Below are positions 55,260 through 64,000 of a stretch of DNA of 64,000 nucleotides, piece by piece. Source of the stretch: Synechococcus sp. A15-62 (GTDB lineage: Bacteria > Cyanobacteriota > Cyanobacteriia > PCC-6307 > Cyanobiaceae). Below the pieces are notes generated by a model. That model had not been told where the DNA came from. It did no database searches and worked only from the letters and a program-made list of their open reading frames with translations. The stretch lies in contig NZ_CP047950.1 of the NCBI RefSeq assembly GCF_014280075.1, forward strand, positions 62,001-126,000, written 5' to 3'. Each line of letters opens with the position of its first letter. The stretch's first letter is position 1. A program made the position numbers and the translations under genes.

Positions 55260-55289
55260 CCCGGCGTCCGTTAGGACGTCGGGTTTTTT
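55260..55289 (+). terminator. Intrinsic terminator of thiC
   Basis: CCCGGCGTCC (55260-55269), loop GTTA, GGACGTCGGG (55274-55283), with one G-U pair, followed by six Ts. It lies 26 bases after the thiC stop. Confidence 0.9.
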
Positions 55290-55315
55290 GTATGAGGCCA
55301 TTGGTGTGTGGCATT

Positions 55316-55343
55316 AAAAAAGACCCCCTGCCGAAGCAGGAGG
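55316..55343 (-). terminator. Intrinsic terminator of tkt
   Basis: On the minus strand CCTGC-TTCG-GCAGG with two further GC pairs outside a mismatch (plus-strand 55324-55343) is followed by six Ts (plus-strand A at 55316-55321). It is 25 bases downstream of the tkt stop and close to, but separate from, the opposing thiC terminator. Confidence 0.8.
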
Positions 55344-55368
55344 CCTTGGTGTTGCACTGATCTGGCGA

Positions 55369-57378
<2,010 letters not shown>

Positions 57379-57432
57379 GGTGTTAAGAGGAAAAGTTGGA
57401 GCGATTTTGACGCACGGCCTGAGCGCGAAGGC

Positions 57433-58680
57433 TCAGCTGGCGCGTTTGAAGGCCAGGCAGACGTTGTGGCCGCCGAAGCCGAAGGAGTTGGACAGCACGG
57501 TTCCCAGTGTCTGATCCCGCGCCTGATTGGGCACGACATCCAGATCACAGTCGGGATCCCGGGTGGTGTGGTTGATCGTGGGGGGCACGACGCCGTGTTG
57601 CAGCGCCAGCACGCAGGCCACGGCCTCGATGCCGCCGGAGCCACCCAGCAGGTGGCCGGTCATCGATTTAGTGGAGCTCACCGGAATCTGCAGCGCCCGA
57701 TCACCCAGGGCGCTTTTGATCGCCGAGGTTTCGTTCTTGTCGTTCGCCGGTGTGCTGGTGCCGTGGGCGTTGACGTAGTCGATCTCGGAGGGATCAATGC
57801 CGCCATCGGCCAGGGCCAGGCGCATCGCCTCCGCACCACCGACGCCGCCCGGCGTGGGTGAGGTGATGTGGTGGGCATCGCAGGTCATGCCGTAACCCAC
57901 CACTTCGCCGAGGATTGTGGCGCCACGGGCCTGGGCGTGCTCGAGGGTTTCGAGCACCAGCACGCCGGCGCCCTCTCCGATCACAAAGCCATCCCGCTCT
58001 TTATCGAACGGACGGCTGGCCGTGGCCGGATCGTCGTTGCGGAATGAGAGGGCTTTGGCGCTGGCGAAGCCGGCCACCCCCAGAGGAGTGATCGCTGATT
58101 CGGCTCCACCGCACACCATCGCGTCGGCGTTGCCCAGCTGCAGCAACCGGAAGGCATCGCCAACGGCATTGGAACCGGCAGCACAGGCAGTGGCCACCGC
58201 GGAGCTGGGGCCTTTGGTGCCCAGGGCAATGGCGGCGAGGCCAGTGGCCATGTTTGGGATCATCATCGGCACCGTGAACGGGCTGACGCGTCCGGGGCCT
58301 TTGCCCTCCAACACGTGGGCCTGCGTCTCCATCGTTAGGAGACCGCCGACGCCGGAGCCGATGATCGTGCCGATCCGATCCGCATTTGCGTCGTTGATTT
58401 CAAGGCCGGCATGGGCCACAGCCTGTTTGGCTGCCACCACGCCGAACTTGCAGAACCGATCCCAGCGCTTGGCTTCCTTCGGTTCGATGAAGCCGGACGG
58501 ATCGAAATCCTTCACCTCCGCCGCAAAGCGGCAGGCGTGTGCGGATGCATCGAACAGGGTGATGGCGTCCACTCCGTTGCTGCCGGAGGTGAGGCCGTTC
58601 CAGTAGTCCTGAACCGTGTTGCCGATCGGTGTGACCGCGCCGAGGCCGGTGATGACGACGCGATGGAGACCATCCACCAT
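57433..58680 (-). CDS. fabF: Beta-ketoacyl-ACP synthase II
   Basis: Condensing enzyme of fatty-acid elongation. The 415-residue protein has the Cys-His-His triad contexts: ATACAAGSNAVG (Cys), NAHGTSTPAND (His) and TKSMTGHLLGGSG (His with upstream Lys), plus GIGSGVGGL-like IGSGVGGLLTME. The start is the ATG at 58680 (MVDGLHRVVITG), 8 bp after acpP. Confidence 0.97.
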   Translation of the reverse strand: MVDGLHRVVITGLGAVTPIGNTVQDYWNGLTSGSNGVDAITLFDASAHACRFAAEVKDFDPSGFIEPKEAKRWDRFCKFGVVAAKQAVAHAGLEINDANADRIGTIIGSGVGGLLTMETQAHVLEGKGPGRVSPFTVPMMIPNMATGLAAIALGTKGPSSAVATACAAGSNAVGDAFRLLQLGNADAMVCGGAESAITPLGVAGFASAKALSFRNDDPATASRPFDKERDGFVIGEGAGVLVLETLEHAQARGATILGEVVGYGMTCDAHHITSPTPGGVGGAEAMRLALADGGIDPSEIDYVNAHGTSTPANDKNETSAIKSALGDRALQIPVSSTKSMTGHLLGGSGGIEAVACVLALQHGVVPPTINHTTRDPDCDLDVVPNQARDQTLGTVLSNSFGFGGHNVCLAFKRAS

Positions 58681-58688
58681 TGCGTTGC

Positions 58689-59322
<634 letters not shown>

Positions 59323-59348
59323 TTTGCCCCGTTTCACCTCATAAGCTC

Positions 59349-59374
59349 AGCCCGGCTTCAGCCGGGCTTTTTTT
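59349..59374 (+). terminator. Intrinsic terminator of psaC, ending 2 bases before glmS
   Basis: AGCCCGGC (59349-59356), TTCA loop, GCCGGGCT (59361-59368) and a run of seven Ts to 59374. It is 26 bases after the psaC stop. The next ATG, that of glmS, is at 59377, so a terminated transcript ends exactly where the next gene begins. Confidence 0.9.
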
Positions 59375-59376
59375 GT

Positions 59377-61266
59377 ATGTGCGGAATCGTCGCCCTGGTG
59401 GGCTCCCGAGAAGCGGCGCCTCAGCTCCTGGAGGGCTTGCGGCAGCTGGAGTACCGCGGTTACGACTCCGCTGGGATCGCCACGGTGGCTGCTCAGGGGC
59501 AGTTGACTTGCCTGCGGGCTGAGGGCAAGCTACGTAACCTCACCGCTCGTTTTGAAGCACAAGGCGCGCCGGGGCAATGCGGCATTGGCCACACCCGCTG
59601 GGCCACCCATGGGAAGCCGGAAGAGCGCAACGCCCACCCGCACCGCAGCAGCGATGGTGCAGTGGCAGTGGTGCAGAACGGGATTATTGAGAACCATCGG
59701 ACTCTGCGGGAGCAGCTGGAGGCTGCAGGGGTGGAGTTCCAGTCGGACACCGACACCGAGGTGATTCCGCATCTATTTGCAGCGGAACTGCAGCAGTTGC
59801 AAGCCGCGGGCGGCACCGCAGGTGGTGCGTTGTTGCTCCAAGCCCTGCAGCGGGTGCTGCCCCAGCTGCAGGGGGCCTACGCCCTGGCCGTGATCTGGGA
59901 TCAGGCGCCGGGGGCGCTGGTGGTGGCCCGCAAGGCTGCACCCCTGTTGATCGGCTTGGGGGAAGGGGAATTCCTCTGTGCCAGCGACACGCCGGCCCTG
60001 GCGGGCTTTACCCGCACGATCCTGCCGATGGAGGACGGCGAGGTGGCCTTGCTCTCACCCCTCGGCGTTGAGCTTTATGACGCAGTCGGTGCCCGTCAGC
60101 AACGCATGCCCACCCAGCTCAGCGGTGTGGATCACGTGGCCGACAAGCGGGAGTTCCGTCACTTCATGCTCAAGGAAATCCATGAGCAACCGGAGACCGC
60201 AGAGTTGTGGGTGGCGCGCCATCTGCCTCAGGGACTGCCGCCGGAGCAGCCGGTGGCTCTGCCGTTGGACGATGCGTTTTACGCCGGCATTGAGCGGATT
60301 CAGATCCTGGCCTGCGGCACAAGCCGCCATGCCGCGATGGTTGGGGCCTACCTGCTGGAGCAGTTCGCCGGCCTTCCCACATCGGTGCACTACGCCAGTG
60401 AGTTCCGCTATGCGCCGCCGCCGCTCGCCCCTCATACCATCACGATTGGTGTGACCCAGTCGGGTGAGACGGCCGACACCCTGGCCGCCCTGGCGATGGA
60501 GGCAGAGCGACGTCTGGCCTATGGGGATCCAGCCTTTGCTCCCCGGCAGCTGGGGGTGACCAACCGTCCGGAAAGTTCCCTCTCGCGTCAGGTGCCCCAC
60601 ATCCTCGACATCGGGGCCGGAATCGAAGTGGGCGTGGCGGCCACCAAGACCTTCCTCGGTCAGCTGCTGGCCTTCTATGGCCTGGCGATGGCCTTTGCAG
60701 CCCGCCGTGGTGCTCGCCCCACAGCGGAGATCAAGGCTCTGGCGGACGAACTGCGCGGTCTGCCTCAGCAGTTGCGCCAGTTGGTGGATCTGCACGACCA
60801 GCGCTCTGAAGCCCTGGCTCCTCGCTTTGCCGACACCCAGGATGTGATTTTCCTGGGGCGGGGAATCAACTACCCGATCGCCCTGGAGGGAGCGTTGAAG
60901 CTCAAGGAAATCAGCTACATCCACGCCGAGGGCTACCCGGCCGGTGAGATGAAGCATGGTCCGATCGCCCTGCTCGATTCCCGGGTGCCGGTGGTTTCGA
61001 TCGCGGTGCCCGGTTTGGTGTTTGAGAAGGTGCTCAGCAATGCCCAGGAAGCCAAGGCTCGCGACGCTCAGCTGATCGGTGTGGCGCCCCAGGGGCCGGA
61101 CACTGATCTGTTTGATGAACTGTTGCCGGTTCCTTCGGTGAGCGAGTGGATCAGCCCCCTGCTCACCGTGGTTCCCATGCAGTTGCTGAGCTATCACATC
61201 GCCGCCCATCGCGGCCTGGATGTGGATCAACCCCGCAACCTGGCCAAGAGCGTCACGGTGGAGTGA
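59377..61266 (+). CDS. glmS: Glutamine-fructose-6-phosphate aminotransferase
   Basis: Makes glucosamine-6-phosphate for peptidoglycan and surface glycans. The 629-residue protein has the N-terminal Cys of the glutaminase (MCGIVALVGS), GHTRWATHG, NGIIENH, and two SIS isomerase domains (ILACGTSRHAAMVG; IFLGRGINYPIALEGALKLKEISYIHAEGYPAGEMKHGPIAL-type core), ending LAKSVTVE. The mature start after Met removal exposes Cys, so the ATG at 59377 is fixed by the fold. No glmS ribozyme fits in the 54 bp upstream. An internal or upstream promoter is needed. Confidence 0.96.
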   Translation: MCGIVALVGSREAAPQLLEGLRQLEYRGYDSAGIATVAAQGQLTCLRAEGKLRNLTARFEAQGAPGQCGIGHTRWATHGKPEERNAHPHRSSDGAVAVVQNGIIENHRTLREQLEAAGVEFQSDTDTEVIPHLFAAELQQLQAAGGTAGGALLLQALQRVLPQLQGAYALAVIWDQAPGALVVARKAAPLLIGLGEGEFLCASDTPALAGFTRTILPMEDGEVALLSPLGVELYDAVGARQQRMPTQLSGVDHVADKREFRHFMLKEIHEQPETAELWVARHLPQGLPPEQPVALPLDDAFYAGIERIQILACGTSRHAAMVGAYLLEQFAGLPTSVHYASEFRYAPPPLAPHTITIGVTQSGETADTLAALAMEAERRLAYGDPAFAPRQLGVTNRPESSLSRQVPHILDIGAGIEVGVAATKTFLGQLLAFYGLAMAFAARRGARPTAEIKALADELRGLPQQLRQLVDLHDQRSEALAPRFADTQDVIFLGRGINYPIALEGALKLKEISYIHAEGYPAGEMKHGPIALLDSRVPVVSIAVPGLVFEKVLSNAQEAKARDAQLIGVAPQGPDTDLFDELLPVPSVSEWISPLLTVVPMQLLSYHIAAHRGLDVDQPRNLAKSVTVE

Positions 61267-61269
61267 GCC

Positions 61270-61560
61270 TCATCTGGCATTCATGCTCAGATCACTATGG
61301 CTGAGGTCGCTACGGCCGTAGCGGTCCTGGAAGCGGACGATGTTGTCTTCACCGAGGTACTCGCCGTCCTGCACTTCAATTAGTTCCACGGCTATCTGGC
61401 CGGGGTGGGACAGGAGGTGGTTGCCGCCATCGGGATGTAGGTGCTCTGCTTGTCCCCAACAGTTTCGCCTTTCCTGATCGTTAGTAGATGGCTTATACAG
61501 CCAGGGCTTGAGAGGAGTTTCACGTAATCTTCTACGACGCTGATCTCGCCGTTGCTGATG
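61270..61560 (-). pseudogene. Decayed mannose-phosphate isomerase/guanylyltransferase-type cupin
   Basis: A remnant of the C-terminal cupin of the ManC / type II mannose-6-phosphate isomerase family. The frame ending at 61270 reads HPGQIAVELIEVQDGEYLGEDNIVRF then DRYGR, which matches the family's ending. The preceding conserved QSTYIP is in a different minus-strand frame (around 61428-61446). The two parts are therefore joined by a frameshift, and the usual residues between a PW-x-Y segment near 61495 and QSTYIP are missing. It implies a former sugar-nucleotide gene next to glmS. Confidence 0.6.
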
Positions 61561-64000
61561 TCTTCTACTGTGCGTATACAAATACTGAATAGCTGCCAGG
61601 CACTAGGTATCGAGTTGCGTTACCTACACCTTGCTGAGGAAGAAGAAGATGTGTTGACAGCCCTTCTGCAGGATGCAATTGATTTGCGAGCCCAGGGCCA
61701 GGCTGATCGTTCGCTTGCATTGCTGGATGCAGCTGTTGAGTTTGGAGTGAGGAGCGGGTTGGTAGATGACAACCGCGCATGGGCTTTAGTGGGTCTGGGT
61801 CGGCGTTCAGAAGCGATTGGACTTTGGAATGAGTTGCTGGTTCACCAAGAGGAAGGTCTGCGGACCCAGGCGCAAGACAATTTGAGGCTGCTAGCTGCGG
61901 AGCTCAGCAATCAGCTGAAGCAACTGGCTGAAGCGGCTGGGGAGAGCCTGGTCGAATTCGAGGGAAGAGAGTTCAGTGCGCTGTCTGAACTAGAGCAGCC
62001 TCTAGTGGAAGCATCGATTCGCTTACGCAGCGGAGGAAATAACGAATTGTCGCTGCAACTGCTGGATGCAGCTGTTGAGTTTGGAGTGAGGAGCGGGTTG
62101 GTAGATGACAACCGCGCATGGTCTTTAGTGGGTCTGGGTCGGCGTTCAGAAGCGATTGGACTTTGGAATGAGTTGCTGGTTCACCAAGAGGAAGGTCTGC
62201 GGACCCAGGCGCAAGACAATTTGAGGCTGCAAACTGCGGCTTTAGTGGGTCTGGGTCGGCGTTCAGAAGCGATTGGACTTTGGAATGAGTTGCTGGTTCA
62301 CCAAGAGGAAGGTCTGCGGACCCAGGCGCAAGACAATTTGAGGCTGCTAGCTGCGGAGCTCAGCAATCAGCTGAAGCAACTGGCTGAAGCGGCTGGGGAG
62401 AGCCTGGTCGAATTCGAGGGAAGAGAGTTCAGTGCGCTGTCTGAACTAGAGCAGCCTCTAGTGGAAGCATCGATTCGCTTACGCAGCGGAGGAAATAACG
62501 AATTGTCGCTGCAACTGCTGGATGCAGCTGTTGAGTTTGGAGTGAGGAGCGGGTTGGTAGATGACAACCGCGCATGGTCTTTAGTGGGTCTGGGTCGGCG
62601 TTCAGAAGCGATTGGACTTTGGAATGAGTTGCTGGTTCACCAAGAGGAAGGTCTGCGGACCCAGGCGCAAGACAATTTGAGGCTGCAAACTGCGGCTTTA
62701 GTGGGTCTGGGTCGGCGTTCAGAAGCGATTGGACTTTGGAATGAGTTGCTGGTTCACCAAGAGGAAGGTCTGCGGACCCAGGCGCAAGACAATTTGAGGC
62801 TGCTAGCTGCGGAGCTCAGCAATCAGCTGAAGCAACTGGCTGAAGCGGCTGGGGAGAGCCTGGTCGAATTCGAGGGAAGAGAGTTCAGTGCGCTGTCTGA
62901 ACTAGAGCAGCCTCTAGTGGAAGCATCGATTCGCTTACGCAGCGGAGGAAATAACGAATTGTCGCTGCAACTGCTGGATGCAGCTGTTGAGTTTGGAGTG
63001 AGGAGCGGGTTGGTAGATGACAACCGCGCATGGTCTTTAGTGGGTCTGGGTCGGCGTTCAGAAGCGATTGGACTTTGGAATGAGTTGCTGGTTCACCAAG
63101 AGGAAGGTCTGCGGACCCAGGCGCAAGACAATTTGAGGCTGCAAACTGCGGCTTTAGTGGGTCTGGGTCGGCGTTCAGAAGCGATTGGACTTTGGAATGA
63201 GTTGCTGGTTCACCAAGAGGAAGGTCTGCGGACCCAGGCGCAAGACAATTTGAGGCTGCTAGCTGCGGAGCTCAGCAATCAGCTGAAGCAACTGGCTGAA
63301 GCGGCTGGGGAGAGCCTGGTCGAATTCGAGGGAAGAGAGTTCAGTGCGCTGTCTGAACTAGAGCAGCCTCTAGTGGAAGCATCGATTCGCTTACGCAGCG
63401 GAGGAAATAACGAATTGTCGCTGCAACTGCTGGATGCAGCTGTTGAGTTTGGAGTGAGGAGCGGGTTGGTAGATGACAACCGCGCATGGTCTTTAGTGGG
63501 TCTGGGTCGGCGTTCAGAAGCGATTGGACTTTGGAATGAGTTGCTGGTTCACCAAGAGGAAGGTCTGCGGACCCAGGCGCAAGACAATTTGAGGCTGCAA
63601 ACTGCGGCTTTAGTGGGTCTGGGTCGGCGTTCAGAAGCGATTGGACTTTGGAATGAGTTGCTGGTTCACCAAGAGGAAGGTCTGCGGACCCAGGCGCAAG
63701 ACAATTTGAGGCTGCTAGCTGCGGAGCTCAGCAATCAGCTGAAGCAACTGGCTGAAGCGGCTGGGGAGAGCCTGGTCGAATTCGAGGGAAGAGAGTTCAG
63801 TGCGCTGTCTGAACTAGAGCAGCCTCTAGTGGAAGCATCGATTCGCTTACGCAGCGGAGGAAATAACGAATTGTCGCTGCAACTGCTGGATGCAGCTGTT
63901 GAGTTTGGAGTGAGGAGCGGGTTGGTAGATGACAACCGCGCATGGTCTTTAGTGGGTCTGGGTCGGCGTTCAGAAGCGATTGGACTTTGGAATGAGTTGC
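61558..64000 (+). CDS. Giant tandem-repeat TPR-like protein (3' end outside window)
   Basis: An open frame from an ATG at 61558 (MSSTVRIQILNSCQALGIEL) that runs off the window after 814 codons with no stop. A unique N-terminus of about 54 residues is followed by helical, TPR-like repeats: RSLALLDAAVEFGVRSGLVD, ALVGLGRRSEAIGLWNELLV and a linker with LKQLAEAAGESLVEFEGREF. From 62060 the coding sequence is a head-to-tail array of 152-residue (456-bp) units that I read as identical. The usual role of such repeats is protein binding; family members near polysaccharide genes often carry a C-terminal glycosyl- or sulfotransferase, but none is in view. The region is AT-richer than the core genes. The full length is unknown. 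Confidence 0.85.
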   Translation, partial: MSSTVRIQILNSCQALGIELRYLHLAEEEEDVLTALLQDAIDLRAQGQADRSLALLDAAVEFGVRSGLVDDNRAWALVGLGRRSEAIGLWNELLVHQEEGLRTQAQDNLRLLAAELSNQLKQLAEAAGESLVEFEGREFSALSELEQPLVEASIRLRSGGNNELSLQLLDAAVEFGVRSGLVDDNRAWSLVGLGRRSEAIGLWNELLVHQEEGLRTQAQDNLRLQTAALVGLGRRSEAIGLWNELLVHQEEGLRTQAQDNLRLLAAELSNQLKQLAEAAGESLVEFEGREFSALSELEQPLVEASIRLRSGGNNELSLQLLDAAVEFGVRSGLVDDNRAWSLVGLGRRSEAIGLWNELLVHQEEGLRTQAQDNLRLQTAALVGLGRRSEAIGLWNELLVHQEEGLRTQAQDNLRLLAAELSNQLKQLAEAAGESLVEFEGREFSALSELEQPLVEASIRLRSGGNNELSLQLLDAAVEFGVRSGLVDDNRAWSLVGLGRRSEAIGLWNELLVHQEEGLRTQAQDNLRLQTAALVGLGRRSEAIGLWNELLVHQEEGLRTQAQDNLRLLAAELSNQLKQLAEAAGESLVEFEGREFSALSELEQPLVEASIRLRSGGNNELSLQLLDAAVEFGVRSGLVDDNRAWSLVGLGRRSEAIGLWNELLVHQEEGLRTQAQDNLRLQTAALVGLGRRSEAIGLWNELLVHQEEGLRTQAQDNLRLLAAELSNQLKQLAEAAGESLVEFEGREFSALSELEQPLVEASIRLRSGGNNELSLQLLDAAVEFGVRSGLVDDNRAWSLVGLGRRSEAIGLWNEL
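61721..62059 (+). repeat. First, shorter repeat unit (339 bp, 113 codons)
   Basis: This unit matches the 456-bp units that follow except that it lacks the internal 117-bp duplication. It also differs at single bases, such as TGGGCT versus TGGTCT, changing Ala to Ser at the start of the ALVGLG block. It is the likely ancestral form. Confidence 0.85.
62060..64000 (+). repeat. Tandem array of 456-bp units (four complete plus a partial)
   Basis: Units begin at 62060, 62516, 62972, 63428 and 63884, the last cut by the window. By eye they are identical in sequence. Each contains a nested direct duplication of 117 bp (39 codons; copies start near 62123 and 62240 in the first unit). 456 and 117 are both multiples of three, so the reading frame is kept. 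Confidence 0.93.

Noticed and set aside
59323-59376. glmS ribozyme
   Set aside because: Only 54 bp separate psaC and glmS and they are occupied by an intrinsic terminator.
61911-63935. Five identical 66-codon open frames on the minus strand at 456-bp spacing
   Set aside because: They are antisense shadows of the plus-strand repeat units; the plus frame runs unbroken through all units and has a protein-like composition and plausible start.
61721-64000. Possible CRISPR array
   Set aside because: The units are 456 bp, contiguous and coding, with no short repeats separated by unique spacers.

Overview
The window reads as a stretch of a marine picocyanobacterial chromosome, most like marine Synechococcus. 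The evidence is photosystem genes (psbZ, psaC), the plastid-type gene ycf23, a GntR regulator of PlmA type, a Ycf27/RpaB-type response regulator, a cobH corrinoid gene, a group 2 sigma factor, generally GC-rich codon use and very tight gene packing. About 60 protein genes, one tRNA, one riboswitch and several hairpins can be supported. No rRNA, CRISPR array, insertion sequence or prophage was seen.

Layout. 1-3835: clpP (cut by the window edge) and tig, divergent from asd-dapA (lysine/threonine branch). 3888-5927: RNase J, interrupted by an in-frame TGA. 5913-11267: a TPR-like hypothetical, lysC, holA, cobH, tilS. 11303-18239: ycf23, psbZ, ribH, mutS, a GNAT acetyltransferase, uvrB. 18331-25844: tRNA-Gly(GCC), secA, an AT-rich gene-poor gap, cysE with the PlmA-like regulator, a dienelactone hydrolase, infC, miaA. 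25997-34211: gyrB, a secreted SH3-like protein, a tandem crcB pair, glutathione peroxidase, mgtE, a sigma factor, an alpha/beta hydrolase, mutY. 34233-44724: a PfkB kinase, tsaE, ahcY, a DedA protein, ssb, mreBCD followed by a translationally coupled solute-binding lipoprotein, an RpaB-like regulator, lysS, a small hypothetical. 44726-47579: an ergothioneine-type cluster (egtB, egtD and two small partner genes). 47648-55233: a degenerate protein-kinase-like membrane protein, smpB, ruvB, a TPR protein, an M20 peptidase, a small membrane protein, a HEAT protein, a TPP riboswitch and thiC. 55369-61266: tkt, fabF and acpP divergent from psaC and glmS.

Beyond glmS the character changes. A decayed mannose-phosphate isomerase/guanylyltransferase cupin remnant is followed by an open reading frame (61558 to the window end and beyond) built of essentially identical 456-bp tandem units, each with a nested 117-bp duplication. 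This looks like the edge of a variable, surface-polysaccharide-type genomic island carrying a recently expanded giant TPR-like gene. It is the most unusual object in the window.

Other points worth a second look are the nonsense codon in RNase J, the two uncharacterised small genes in the ergothioneine cluster, intrinsic-terminator or hairpin structures that touch the start codons of glmS and the DedA gene, and the number of convergent gene pairs whose 3' coding ends overlap.
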